The notes beneath the pieces are model-generated. The model did not search any database. It was not told the origin of the DNA and worked only from the letters and a program-made list of their open reading frames with translations. Source: Ignavibacteriales bacterium (GTDB lineage Bacteria; Bacteroidota; Ignavibacteria; Ignavibacteriales; Ignavibacteriaceae). Taken from it: a DNA stretch of 64,000 nucleotides. This document shows, one piece after another, positions 1 through 8,876 of this stretch; the stretch's first letter is position 1, and each line of letters opens with the position of its first letter. Position numbers and translations under genes: made by a program. Where the stretch lies: assembly GCA_016700155.1 (NCBI GenBank), contig CP065001.1:3844001-3908000 (forward strand), given 5' to 3'.

Positions 1-2
1 TT

Positions 3-41
3 GATGCGATGAAAAAACTTCTGGCTGACTGGAAGATGTAG
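3..41 (+). CDS. 3' end of an unidentified gene (partial)
   Basis: An open frame enters from the left edge and ends in TAG at 39-41, giving the C-terminal tail DAMKKLLADWKM. It is too short to identify. It is read as coding only because the frame is open to the window edge and a repeat element starts just after it; chance openness over 12 codons cannot be excluded. Confidence 0.35.
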   Translation, partial: DAMKKLLADWKM

Positions 42-53
42 TTACTTAGCGTT

Positions 54-103
54 CTCTGCGTCTCTGCGGTAATTTTTTAACGCAGAGGCGCCAAGACGCA
101 GAG
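54..103. repeat. REP-like palindromic element
   Basis: CTCTGCGTCTCTGCG at 54-68 is followed by a T-rich spacer and then CGCAGAGGCGCCAAGACGCAGAG-type sequence at 81-103, so two pairs of arms can fold back (54-63 with 94-103, 62-68 with 81-87). It lies between the end of the leftmost gene and the 3' end of trhO, a typical place for repeated extragenic palindromes. It could also act as a bidirectional terminator. Whether it is repeated elsewhere in the genome cannot be seen from this window. Confidence 0.55.
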
Positions 104-104
104 T

Positions 105-995
105 TTATCCGTGAAAAACTTTTCTCTTATTTAGTGAAGTTCTGCATTCATCACTGCAGCAATAGTCATTTTCAATTTTACAGTCGTGGCAGGAAATAAT
201 AATTTTATCGCAATCAACATTATGACAGTTGATATAATATGTGGTTGGCTTTCCGCAGAAATGACAATCCGATACAAACTTTAATTCATCAATTGTGTTC
301 GGCTCGACAACTCTTCTTTCGTCAAACACAAACATTCCGCCCTGCCAGTATGTGTCGGGATATTGTTTTATATAATTGAAAATACCGCCGTCAAGCTGGT
401 AAACATCTTTAAATCCTCTTTCAACAAGATAAGCTGAAGCTTTCTCGCATCTGATCCCGCCTGTGCAGTATGTAACGATTGTTTTGTCTTTTTGTTTGAT
501 AAGTTCTTCGTCAGCAAATTGAGTCCATTCTCGGAAATTTTTTAACGGCGGAGTAACAGCGTTTTTAAACTTCCCGATTTTACTTTCATACCAGTTACGC
601 GCATCAACGATGACAAACTCTTTTTCTTCATCATAAAATTTTCTTAGCTGTTCGGGAGTTATTCTCTTCCCTCCGTTTTTTATCGAGACTTCCTTCAGAT
701 CACCGTTAACAATTTCATTCTTTAATCGAACGTGCATCTTTTTAAATGCATGTGAATCGGAATCATCTTCTTTAAACCAGATATCTTTGAATTCTTCAAA
801 CCCGGTTAAGTGATTTTTATATTTATGAATATTTTCAGTTGTGCCTGAAACTGTTCCGTTAACACCTTCACTCGCAAAAAATACTCTTCCTTTGATTTCG
901 TTTTGTAAACACCAGTCAAGGTGTGTATCAACAATCTCTTTCGGATTTTCTAATCGGACATATTTGTAGAACAACAAAACTTTGTACGCGCTCAT
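105..995 (-). CDS. trhO: tRNA uridine(34) hydroxylase, rhodanese family (TrhO/YceA)
   Basis: About 296 residues. TrhO proteins are oxygen-dependent hydroxylases that make 5-hydroxyuridine at the tRNA wobble position. The N-terminal part carries the UPF0176 signature (FFASEGVNGTVSG). It is followed by a rhodanese domain with the active-site loop CTGGIRC and the DGGIFNY segment, then a Cys-rich C-terminal tail (CHFCGK, CHNVDC, CHDC, CCSDEC) typical of the family. I start at the ATG at 995 (MSAYKVLLFYKY), because upstream in-frame residues begin from a TTG with no ribosome site and do not match the family. Its 3' end abuts the palindromic repeat. Confidence 0.92.
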   Translation of the reverse strand: MSAYKVLLFYKYVRLENPKEIVDTHLDWCLQNEIKGRVFFASEGVNGTVSGTTENIHKYKNHLTGFEEFKDIWFKEDDSDSHAFKKMHVRLKNEIVNGDLKEVSIKNGGKRITPEQLRKFYDEEKEFVIVDARNWYESKIGKFKNAVTPPLKNFREWTQFADEELIKQKDKTIVTYCTGGIRCEKASAYLVERGFKDVYQLDGGIFNYIKQYPDTYWQGGMFVFDERRVVEPNTIDELKFVSDCHFCGKPTTYYINCHNVDCDKIIISCHDCKIENDYCCSDECRTSLNKRKVFHG

Positions 996-1046
996 GGAGT
1001 AATTTTTCTTCTTTAATTGGGGTGGCAAGATAATAAAATAATTTGT

Positions 1047-2387
1047 TTACCCATTATGCATTTTTATATACCTTTCCACATCAAACTTTTTTTCTGCGCC
1101 GTTACGATTCATATACCTGACTTTTCCATAAACCGGTCTTTCAAACCATGCCCTGTCGTGCACACCGCCAATTGACCACGCAATGCCCGTATAACCATTC
1201 GGGTCTCGTCCATCAAGTTCATATTTGTCGTTCAAATAAATTGCAGTCTTCATTGCATCTTCAGGTGATTTACTCCACTCAAGAATTTTTTTTGCCCAAT
1301 ACATTCTCATATAGCTGTGCATCTTTCCTGTTCTGACCACTTCATTCTGAGCGGCATTCCATAAACTGTCGTGTGTAATGGCAGATTCAAACTGATTTAA
1401 TGAATAAATAAAATCCCGTTTATCTTTTCTATGTGAATTTAATGTTGATTTAGCCCAGTCATGAAATCCGTCAAATGAATCATAGTTATGATTGAAATAA
1501 CAAAAATTATCCGCTAGTTCTCTTCTCACTATCAGTTCTTCAAGAAAAGATTTTTCCGATTCCTTATTCCCGTTAAACTTCTGGACTTCAATTGCTATCC
1601 GCTGTGCTGATATTTGTCCGAAGTGAAGATACGGTGACAAATTTGATTGACCGTTTTTTGTGGGATCATTTCTCAACTCATTATACTTTTCAAATTTATT
1701 CTGAAGAAAATGATGAAGAGATTTTTGTGCTTCTGCTTCACCGGGTTTTATCCAATCAACTTCTGTTACATCACGATTTATTTTCAATGAATTCTCAATA
1801 CTTATCCAATCAACTTTATCTAAATCAATATCACTCTTTTTCATTTTTGTTAATTCGGGATACTCATCAAGAAACTCCATTAACACTTTATGTATTTTGG
1901 GACGGATTGTGTATGCCCCGTATTCTACTTTGTTTGAAACAAATAAACACGGAACAATATTGTGTGCATCAACTTCATAAAACGGAATTGAAATTTTTTT
2001 AGCTATTTCCCGTTTCCATATTCTCTTAATTCTTAATGGATCAAAGTCGGATAAAAGAACAGAGGCATTTATATGTTTTAAAAATTCCGGGATTTCATTT
2101 TCCGGTTTTCCCGTCAAAAGGAAAAACGGAATGTTGTATTTACTCAATTCTGCTTCGAATTGTTTTAATCCTTTAAGCATAAAAACATATTGACGGATTG
2201 TTGCTTCAAGAAAATCAGGAACTAAATTGAAAACAACAGCGAGCGGTCTTTTTTTTTCGACAGCAAAACGTTGGGCGAATAATAAAGCCCAATTATCGTG
2301 AACACGTTGATCACGGCTCATCCAGTAGATTACCGGTCCGTTTGTTTCTGTCCCGGATTGTAAGATTCTTATTCTTTCCTGTTTCAT
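1047..2387 (-). CDS. phrB: deoxyribodipyrimidine photolyase, class II
   Basis: 446 residues, full length for a class II cyclobutane pyrimidine dimer photolyase, which reverses UV-induced dimers with light and FAD. The N-terminal photolyase alpha/beta domain begins with VIYWMSRDQRVHDNWAL. The FAD-binding C-terminal domain shows DGRDPNGYTGIAWSIGG followed by HDRAW, the class II hallmark. Other conserved stretches are ELIVRRELADNFCYF and the KMHSYMRMYWAKKILEW helix. It is upstream of trhO on the same strand, about 50 bp away, and may be co-transcribed with it. Confidence 0.95.
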   Translation of the reverse strand: MKQERIRILQSGTETNGPVIYWMSRDQRVHDNWALLFAQRFAVEKKRPLAVVFNLVPDFLEATIRQYVFMLKGLKQFEAELSKYNIPFFLLTGKPENEIPEFLKHINASVLLSDFDPLRIKRIWKREIAKKISIPFYEVDAHNIVPCLFVSNKVEYGAYTIRPKIHKVLMEFLDEYPELTKMKKSDIDLDKVDWISIENSLKINRDVTEVDWIKPGEAEAQKSLHHFLQNKFEKYNELRNDPTKNGQSNLSPYLHFGQISAQRIAIEVQKFNGNKESEKSFLEELIVRRELADNFCYFNHNYDSFDGFHDWAKSTLNSHRKDKRDFIYSLNQFESAITHDSLWNAAQNEVVRTGKMHSYMRMYWAKKILEWSKSPEDAMKTAIYLNDKYELDGRDPNGYTGIAWSIGGVHDRAWFERPVYGKVRYMNRNGAEKKFDVERYIKMHNG

Positions 2388-2485
2388 AAATTTATTTTAA
2401 ATGATGCTTGCATGTATAACTATTTTTTAAGAAAATAAGTTCAGTTTTTAACCCGCCATAATAACTTAAATCTTTAGGAGGTACT

Positions 2486-3772
2486 ATGAAACAATGTTAC
2501 AAGGTGCTTTTCCTCTTCCTGTTGTTCGCAGGTTTTTTATCCGCTCAAAACTATGATGTGCCTGAAATACTTTATTATAAGTTTGATTCAGGAACAACAA
2601 CAACACCAAATTATGCATCGCCGGGTGGTGGGACAAATCCCGCAACATTATTGAATATGACTATGGGTCCATCCGGTCAGTTTGATAACGCTCTTTTAGG
2701 CAATGGAGGAACGGGAACAAGCACTCATGTTAATTCAGGCTGGAATATGGATCTTGGAACTTCAAGCTGGACAATATCTGTCTGGATGAACAACTTCCCT
2801 ACTGCATCTTCAACCACATATTTATTTGGTAACGATATAACAACAAGCTTCCGCTGTTTTACCAATGGCGCTGCAGGAAATACTAACATAACACTTCGCG
2901 GTACAGGAATAACAAATGTAAATGTTCTTGGGGTGTTACCTGGACCAACAGTTGTACATTTTGTTTATGATTCTGCTTTAACAGAAATCAGAACGTATGT
3001 TAACGGAGCCTTTCAGAGTGCAGTAACACAAGCACCTCTGAATCTAAACGCTGTTATACCCTTTAAAGTTGGAAGTTACGGAACTGCATCCAGCATTCCT
3101 GTTGGAACAATGTTAGATGAATTCCGATTTTACAGAAGAGCACTCGGTGTTACTGAAATAGCAGATACATGGAATCAAACACTGCCTTATGCTGTTCCTG
3201 TTGAATTAACAAGTTTTACGGCTGTAGTTAATGATAATAGCGTAACGCTTAACTGGAGTACAGCAACAGAGTCAAACAACAAAGGATTTGATATTGAAAG
3301 AAAAATATCAAACGGAACTTTTGAGAAAATAAGTTTTGTCCCCGGATTCGGTACAACAACTGAAAATAAAAGTTACATCTATAAAGATGAAAATGTACAG
3401 CCCGGAAATTATGTCTATCGTTTAAAGCAAACTGATTTCGATGGAACATTCGAGTATTCACCTGAAGTTGAAGCAGAAGTAAAAGCACCCGCTGCATTCG
3501 GTCTTGAGCAAAACTACCCTAATCCTTTCAACCCGTCAACGACAATCAGCTGGCAGCTGGCTGTTCAAAGCAGGGTTACAATAAAATTATTTAACTCGCT
3601 TGGACAGGAAATTTCAACTCTCGTCGATGAGGTACAGGAAGCTGATAAGCATTCTTTACAATTTAATGCCGGCTCTGATTTACCAAGCGGAATTTATTTT
3701 TACAGGATAGATGCTTCGGGAATTGATGGAAGTGTTTATTCTAAAGTTATGAAAATGAGTTTGATCAAATAA
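2486..3772 (+). CDS. secreted LamG-like protein with type IX secretion sorting domain
   Basis: 428 residues. A Sec signal peptide (about 1-20, ending LSAQ) is followed by a concanavalin/LamG-like domain (about 25-230, with DEFRFYRRAL near its end), a fibronectin-like segment (PVELTSFTAVVNDNSVTLNW, about 236-330), and a T9SS type A sorting domain (LEQNYPNPFNPSTTISW to the end). LamG repeats generally bind glycans or proteins, but the ligand here is unknown. The start is fixed by an excellent AGGAGGT ribosome site 5 nt before ATG. A strong terminator follows. The next gene encodes a second T9SS cargo protein; both seem to be exported to the cell surface. Confidence 0.85.
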   Translation: MKQCYKVLFLFLLFAGFLSAQNYDVPEILYYKFDSGTTTTPNYASPGGGTNPATLLNMTMGPSGQFDNALLGNGGTGTSTHVNSGWNMDLGTSSWTISVWMNNFPTASSTTYLFGNDITTSFRCFTNGAAGNTNITLRGTGITNVNVLGVLPGPTVVHFVYDSALTEIRTYVNGAFQSAVTQAPLNLNAVIPFKVGSYGTASSIPVGTMLDEFRFYRRALGVTEIADTWNQTLPYAVPVELTSFTAVVNDNSVTLNWSTATESNNKGFDIERKISNGTFEKISFVPGFGTTTENKSYIYKDENVQPGNYVYRLKQTDFDGTFEYSPEVEAEVKAPAAFGLEQNYPNPFNPSTTISWQLAVQSRVTIKLFNSLGQEISTLVDEVQEADKHSLQFNAGSDLPSGIYFYRIDASGIDGSVYSKVMKMSLIK

Positions 3773-3785
3773 TATTTTTATGTGT

Positions 3786-3820
3786 TCCGGACTACCTGTT
3801 GATGGTAGTCCGGATTCTTA
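3786..3820 (+). terminator. Rho-independent-type terminator after the LamG gene
   Basis: Perfect 11-bp stem TCCGGACTACC (3786-3796) and GGTAGTCCGGA (3804-3814) with a 7-nt loop, followed by TTCTTATC. It lies 14 bp after the stop codon of the LamG gene. The T run is weak, but the stem is long. Confidence 0.7.
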
Positions 3821-3996
3821 TCAACGACTAATTTCTTTCCCGCCACAAATATTTACACTAAACTTCCTGAAAAAAAATCCGATAATAGCCTGCGATACCT
3901 ATGTCCGGATTGAATCATGATTTGGATATTGATTTGAATAGAAAATATAATGTATTCGCATAACTTTTATTATTTATCCAAGCAGGGGAGGATAAC

Positions 3997-6687
3997 ATGA
4001 ATAAATTTGTACTTTTTTTATTGTTCTTATTTTCAGCCGCACTGGTTACAGCGCAGGAAATTGGTGATTACAGATCAAATCCATCAGGCTTCGGTGGTAC
4101 AGGCGACTGGAACAATGTAGCTGACTGGCAGCAATGGGATGGCGGCGGATGGATAGATGCCGAGGATTATCCAAACAATACAACAGCCAGTGTCACCATA
4201 CAATCAAATCACTCCGTTAACCTGAACACAAATGCATCTGTTTATAATCTTACCATTGAAAATGATGGAGGGCTGCGCAATTCAGGTTCAACATTATTTG
4301 GTATCTATATGAATGGTGATCTCGATTGCGATGGAACAATAGGCAGTCCAACCGACAGGATAGCACTATCTTTAAGCAGCAGCAGTGTACAATCGTCCAC
4401 AGGAAACGGAACTGTTTATCTTGAGTTCATAGCTAAACTTCAGAACACTTCAAGCACCTACAACCATGGTGTTGATATGAAACTCTATCGAACTTCCAAT
4501 GTGGTTTATTGCACCTCAAATACTTTGACGTTTAACATGGGGACAGGACTTCTGGAAATAGTTAATTCAGCATCAATCGGTGGAAGTAATGTAAGTTTTA
4601 ATTTTAACGGAGGAACAGTTAAGTATTCTTATACCGGAAATCAAACTGTATCAGCAGGAACTTACAATAATCTTACTTTAGCCGGTTCAGGCAACAAAAC
4701 TTTGAATGGAAATATCACCGTCAATGGAACATTGTCACTTCAAGGTGCAGCTTTATTAAATGTCAGTTCTTCTTCAGTAACATACGGTGGTTCTTCAACT
4801 CTTGAATATGCCGGTTCATCCGCACAGGTGACTTCATCAAATGAATTCAGCTCTGTTGTAAATTTAAGCGTTAATAACCCGGCTGGTGTTTACCTCAATT
4901 CTGCAAAAAGCATTTCAGGCACTATCTCTGTTTTTTCAGGAAGTACTTTGTTTAATGAAGGTCATAATTTTTTAACAGGAAGCTTTGTAAATAACGGATC
5001 AGTACTTGGATCAGGTTATTTCACTCTGACAGGAAATTCGGGAATGATTTCAGGAACCGGACTTGTTGAATACCTTGAGATCAACTCTCCCGGTACTATC
5101 AATAACTCAAGCAGCCTTCTAACAATAAGCAAAGGACTAAAACTTACTGCGGGAACATTTACTAACAGCGGTTCAATCAATTTTAACAACAATGCAGTCA
5201 TAATAAAAAATACTTGTGCATGGTCAACTGCGGGAACAATAAACTATGCAGGGACAATTGATCTGAACTATACAGGAGCATGCACAACAAGTTCTGAACT
5301 CCCGTTGTCAGCAATATCGTTAAACAATCTTACCGTGAATGCAGCAGTAAGCCTAGCCGCAAATGTCGTGGTTAACGGCATACTAACACTTAACGATGCG
5401 TTAACTGTCGGCAATAGAACTTTAACATTAAAAAATCCTGTTGCCGGCACACCGGATAATCTTATAGCTTCATCAGGTGCCGGATCAAGAATTACAATTG
5501 CAGGAACGGCTTCAGGCATTACAATACCTCAAAGTGTTGAAAGCCTGCATACTCTTATTTTAAATAATGTCAATGGCACTTTGCTACAGGATAATCTTAC
5601 GGTTGAAAATACTTTGACTTGCAGTAATGGCTTTTTGAAAACGAATGGTTTTGTTCTCACCTGGAATGGTTCATCGCTTACTGAATCTGCCGGAAGCTAT
5701 GTTCAGGGTATACTTCAAACCAGCGCCTCTGTCGGTACTGGTTCATCCTCATTTAAAGGAATAGGATTAATACTTTCATCCGGTTCAAATGATCTTGGAA
5801 ATGTTACAGTTAAAAGATACTCTGGACCGGGAACAGGAGTTAATGTTGGAATCAATACAGGAATAAACAGGAAATGGGAAATTACTCCGTCAAATAATTA
5901 TTCGACCTTGGATAGAACACTTACTCTTTCGTGGGTATCAACAGATGATAACGGAAAAACTTTGAATGCGATGAGAGTATGGCAGTTCAATACATTGATA
6001 TGGAAAGATATAAGCGGTTCAAGTCAGGATGCTGTTACAAGAACTATAAACACATCGTTACCGGATGTAATTAATTCAGGTTATACATTTATCTATACTG
6101 TTACAGATGAATTTTCTCCGCTACCTGTTGAGCTGACTTCCTTCTATGCAAACACATCAAAAAATAGTGTTAAGCTTTTGTGGGAAACCGCAACCGAAGT
6201 ACAAAACTTTGGATTTGAAGTTGAAAGAAAATCAGAAGCAAATAGCGAATGGAAAAATATTGGTTTTGTTGCAGGTAACGGAAATTCAAATACTGTAAAC
6301 AAATATTCATTCACAGATAACGAAATTGTTTCCGGTAAATATTCATACAGGTTAAAACAACTTGATAACGATGGCGGGTATTCATACAGCGATGTAGTTA
6401 ATGTTGAACTTGGAAATCTTCCTACCGAATTTTCACTCGGGCAAAATTATCCTAACCCGTTCAACCCGTCAACCACATTTACATTTGATTTGCCTGTTGA
6501 ATCACAAACCACACTTTCAGTTTATAACTTGCTAGGTGAAAAAGTAGCAACGCTGATCGATGGAATGATGAAAGCGGGAACACACCAGATAAAATTTGAT
6601 GGAAGTAAATTATCTAGCGGTATATACATTTATTCTTTAGAGGCTGGAGATAAGAAGTTTACTAAGAAGATGATTCTTACTAAATAA
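3997..6687 (+). CDS. large secreted beta-solenoid protein with type IX secretion sorting domain
   Basis: 896 residues. A signal peptide (about 1-19, ending VTAQ) precedes a long Gly/Ser/Asn/Thr-rich region with many irregular short beta repeats (such as NNLTLAGSGNKTLNGNITV and NNLTVNAAVSLAANVVVNG) that resemble a right-handed beta-helix. A fibronectin-like segment (PVELTSFYANTSKNSVKLLW) and a C-terminal T9SS sorting domain (GQNYPNPFNPSTTFTF) follow. GGGGA ribosome site. Function unknown: probably a surface adhesin or structural protein. The C-terminal third is clearly homologous to that of the preceding gene, so the two share the same secretion module. Confidence 0.83.
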   Translation: MNKFVLFLLFLFSAALVTAQEIGDYRSNPSGFGGTGDWNNVADWQQWDGGGWIDAEDYPNNTTASVTIQSNHSVNLNTNASVYNLTIENDGGLRNSGSTLFGIYMNGDLDCDGTIGSPTDRIALSLSSSSVQSSTGNGTVYLEFIAKLQNTSSTYNHGVDMKLYRTSNVVYCTSNTLTFNMGTGLLEIVNSASIGGSNVSFNFNGGTVKYSYTGNQTVSAGTYNNLTLAGSGNKTLNGNITVNGTLSLQGAALLNVSSSSVTYGGSSTLEYAGSSAQVTSSNEFSSVVNLSVNNPAGVYLNSAKSISGTISVFSGSTLFNEGHNFLTGSFVNNGSVLGSGYFTLTGNSGMISGTGLVEYLEINSPGTINNSSSLLTISKGLKLTAGTFTNSGSINFNNNAVIIKNTCAWSTAGTINYAGTIDLNYTGACTTSSELPLSAISLNNLTVNAAVSLAANVVVNGILTLNDALTVGNRTLTLKNPVAGTPDNLIASSGAGSRITIAGTASGITIPQSVESLHTLILNNVNGTLLQDNLTVENTLTCSNGFLKTNGFVLTWNGSSLTESAGSYVQGILQTSASVGTGSSSFKGIGLILSSGSNDLGNVTVKRYSGPGTGVNVGINTGINRKWEITPSNNYSTLDRTLTLSWVSTDDNGKTLNAMRVWQFNTLIWKDISGSSQDAVTRTINTSLPDVINSGYTFIYTVTDEFSPLPVELTSFYANTSKNSVKLLWETATEVQNFGFEVERKSEANSEWKNIGFVAGNGNSNTVNKYSFTDNEIVSGKYSYRLKQLDNDGGYSYSDVVNVELGNLPTEFSLGQNYPNPFNPSTTFTFDLPVESQTTLSVYNLLGEKVATLIDGMMKAGTHQIKFDGSKLSSGIYIYSLEAGDKKFTKKMILTK

Positions 6688-6712
6688 TTTTTTCCGGTTG
6701 ACTCAATACGAA

Positions 6713-6738
6713 GCCTGCACTTGTGCAGGCTTTTTTAT
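6713..6738 (+). terminator. Rho-independent terminator
   Basis: GCCTGCAC (6713-6720) and GTGCAGGC (6723-6730) form an 8-bp stem with a tiny loop, followed by TTTTTTATTTT. It ends the rightward T9SS cargo gene and lies between convergent genes. Confidence 0.9.
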
Positions 6739-6742
6739 TTTA

Positions 6743-7519
6743 TCAAAGTGAAAGTTCAATTCCTACCGGGCAGTGATCTGAACCCATCACATCGGGCATT
6801 ATGAACGCGTCTTTAACATTCTTCCTGAAATTTTCAGAAACAAAAAAGTAATCGATTCTCCAACCGACATTCCTTTCACGTGCGCGCGTTACCTGGTCCC
6901 ACCAGGAATAATGACCCGGCTCGCTGTTAAACATCCTGAATGTATCGACATAACCGTTCTCAAAAAATATATCCAGCCATTCTCTTTCAATCGGAAGGAA
7001 GCCTGATACTTTTTCATTTTCCTTCGGACGTGCGAGGTCGATCTCATTGTGCGCAGTGTTAACATCACCGCAAATAACAAGCTTCTTTCCTGCTTTAACT
7101 AACTTGTTTGAATACTCAAGAAAGGCATCATAAAAATCCATTTTATACTGAAGACGTTCTGCACTTGCTTTGCCGTTCGGGTAATAGATGTTTATCAAAA
7201 CAAACTTTTTATAATGAGCAATAACAATTCTTCCCTCATCATCAAATTTCGGAATACCAAACCCGTGTTCAACTTTTACCGGTTCTTCTTTGGTGTAGAT
7301 CGCAACACCGCTGTAACCCTTCTTGACAATTGATGAAGAGAAATATGATTTGTAACCATTGATGTTCAGCAATTCATCTGATAGTTGTTCCGGACTTGCT
7401 TTTGTTTCCTGAATGCAAAGCATATCAGGGTTTTCTTTCAACAACCATTCGACAAATCCTTTTTTTTGTATTGCTCTGATTCCGTTAACGTTCCAGGAAA
7501 GAAGTTTTAATTTATTCAT
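6743..7519 (-). CDS. xth: exodeoxyribonuclease III (AP endonuclease)
   Basis: 258 residues, full length for the ExoA/XthA family of Mg-dependent AP endonucleases and 3'-phosphodiesterases in base excision repair. Visible motifs are LLSWNVNGIRA, CIQETK (metal-binding Glu), GYSGVAIYTK, INIYYPNG (catalytic Tyr), CGDVNTAH (Asp and Asn), RIDYFFVS and GSDHCPV (catalytic Asp-His). It begins 9 bp after the stop codon of the interrupted outer-membrane gene on the same strand, so before prophage insertion it was probably read from that operon. Confidence 0.95.
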   Translation of the reverse strand: MNKLKLLSWNVNGIRAIQKKGFVEWLLKENPDMLCIQETKASPEQLSDELLNINGYKSYFSSSIVKKGYSGVAIYTKEEPVKVEHGFGIPKFDDEGRIVIAHYKKFVLINIYYPNGKASAERLQYKMDFYDAFLEYSNKLVKAGKKLVICGDVNTAHNEIDLARPKENEKVSGFLPIEREWLDIFFENGYVDTFRMFNSEPGHYSWWDQVTRARERNVGWRIDYFFVSENFRKNVKDAFIMPDVMGSDHCPVGIELSL

Positions 7520-7528
7520 AATTATTTA

Positions 7529-8125
7529 TTACCTCGGGATTCTTATTGATATGCCGCTACTAAAATACCAAAATTTTGATTTATGAAATAATCCTTTGCC
7601 GCCGGAAATATCTAATTGAATATTCTGCAGTAACAAATATGTAAACCCAGCATCAAGTGACATAAATGGTTTTGCAGAAGGATACAACTCAGAATAGATT
7701 TCGATAAAGGAACCAAGTTTTTCTGCCAGACTAAAACCTGATGTTAAAGTATAGATATAGTTTATCTCTTCATCACTGCTGTTATATTGCCCGCCAATGT
7801 TTGTCCCCAGTGACATAAAATCAGTTAAGGACTTTGCAATAGATATAACTGTCTGCGGTTCTGTTTTAGACGGTTTAATTTTTTCTCCGCCAACAGGCAG
7901 GAAAAGATGAAACAGTAACGCAATATCCGGAATTGACTGATGTCCATTTACAAAATTGTATTTGGCACCGGCCATTAAATCAGCAAGGCCATTAGCTTTT
8001 GTTTCAACTCCCATAGTTTTAATTTTTTCAATCAGAAACGATCCACCTATTCTAAGTTCCAGTTTATTAGCAACTCCAAACCTGAAAAGAGTTCCTGCAA
8101 TGTTAGTTGAATTTAATTCTGAATA
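7529..8125 (-). pseudogene. 3' portion of an outer-membrane beta-barrel gene split by the prophage
   Basis: This encodes the C-terminal about 198 residues of a protein whose N-terminal 61 codons lie at 40387-40569. Joining codon 61 (Asp) to the TAT codon ending at 8125 gives the unbroken sequence GEKFDDYSELNSTNIAGTLF. The whole (259 residues) resembles the family annotated as 'MetA-pathway of phenol degradation' beta-barrels (VTDRPDKTES near the start, GVANKLELRIGG, and a final aromatic strand). Alternating hydrophobic strands fit an outer-membrane barrel. The remaining fragment lacks its signal peptide and promoter and is probably non-functional while the prophage is present. Confidence 0.9.
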
Positions 8126-8130
8126 ATCAT
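8126..8130. repeat. target-site duplication, left copy
   Basis: ATCAT immediately left of the prophage, repeated at 40387-40391. The identity extends to 8 bp (ATAATCAT at 8123-8130 and 40384-40391). The 5-bp choice is the one that puts the two sets of end repeats at the same distance (19 bp) from both termini, and 5 bp is the usual duplication for Mu-like phages. Confidence 0.85.
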
Positions 8131-8285
8131 TATTATTAAGCAATGGGATTGAGAAACAAAACAAGACTGAGAAAAGAGCCGTAAGTGTTTAATGTTGAAA
8201 GGGTTAAAAGAAAAAACGGCATTTTTTGGATTGCTGAGAAATTTACCCGCAAAAGCAAATTTTTTGCAACTATTTTGAGAAACGC
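8131..8285 (+). promoter_or_regulatory. prophage left end with transposase-binding-type repeats
   Basis: The terminus reads TATTATTAAGC. Sites related to GCAAC(n)4-5TTGAGAAA, in the same orientation relative to the end as on the right side, occur at 8140-8159 (GCAATGGGATTGAGAAACAA), around 8235-8244 (TGAGAAATTT core) and at 8266-8285 (GCAACTATTTTGAGAAACGC). A further TGAGAAA core is at 8168-8174. Spaced sites on the left and tandem sites on the right copy the asymmetric attL/attR arrangement of Mu. Binding by the transposase is inferred. Confidence 0.75.
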
Positions 8286-8400
8286 AACGCCACATATTTT
8301 ACTGCCTTACCTTTAACAATTACCACTTAAATACCTGTTAAACAGCTTGTAAACTGCATTTTTGCATAGTTTAAAGACTTTGCATTGACTGCAAGCATGA

Positions 8401-8533
8401 GGATACAGCATTAATCTAAAAGGTGTATCCAAAGGTGTATCCTGCTAAAAACAAGGATACACCCAATTAAATATGTAATAAATAAAGACTTATAACCCAT
8501 TTCTTTCTATTCAGCAATAACAAAGGTGTATCC
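8401..8533 (-). terminator. GGTGTATCC repeat cluster, probable leftward terminator
   Basis: The 9-mer GGTGTATCC occurs at 8422-8430, 8434-8442 and 8525-8533, inverted (GGATACACC) at 8455-8463, with a half copy GGATAC at 8401-8406. Read leftward, the 8463-8455 and 8442-8434 copies make a 9-bp hairpin followed by TTTGG and then the next copy plus TTTT. It lies downstream of the leftward repressor operon. The rest of 8286-8534 holds no gene that I can support. Confidence 0.5.
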
Positions 8534-8534
8534 T

Positions 8535-8876
8535 TTATTTGTTTTCGATAAAAAATATGTAGACTGCTAAACCTACTGCAGCAATCCCAACAATTGCAGT
8601 AGTTACTATATCCATTGAATTTTCATCTGCAATTCTGGCTCTGTCGTCTTCACATTTTTTCTTCAATAAAATCAATGAATCAACTTCCTCACGGGTTAAA
8701 TTTTGTTTCGATTCCAGTTCGATTAGTCTTTTATCAAAGCAGGGAGAATCAGGATAATCACTAACTGATTTATAGGAACTTGAACAGCCAGTAATTAAGA
8801 AAGAAATTATAATTAAAATCAGTAAAAATTTTGTAGATGCGGACTCACTTTTTATAATGGAAATTCTATTCATCAC
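8535..8876 (-). CDS. small lipoprotein with C-terminal membrane helix, in the repressor operon
   Basis: 113 residues. An N-terminal hydrophobic stretch ends in the lipobox ITGC (Cys31), followed by a charged, Cys-containing middle (DSPCFDKRLIELESK, KKKCEDD) and a C-terminal helix (about 90-108, AIVGIAAVGLAVYIFF). Its start overlaps the end of the repressor gene by 11 nt, so the two should be co-transcribed in the lysogen. Genes in that position often alter the host surface or exclude related phages; such a role here is inference. Its two-anchor layout also resembles one-protein spanins, but it is away from the lysis genes. Confidence 0.75.
   Translation of the reverse strand: MMNRISIIKSESASTKFLLILIIISFLITGCSSSYKSVSDYPDSPCFDKRLIELESKQNLTREEVDSLILLKKKCEDDRARIADENSMDIVTTAIVGIAAVGLAVYIFFIENK

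Noticed and set aside
1592..2002. 136-codon rightward frame
   Set aside because: Antisense to the photolyase gene, whose motifs are unmistakable.
8113..8295. 60-codon leftward frame across the left prophage junction
   Set aside because: It spans the junction, lies in the end-site region, and its sequence is a by-product of the repeats; the true host frame is a different one.
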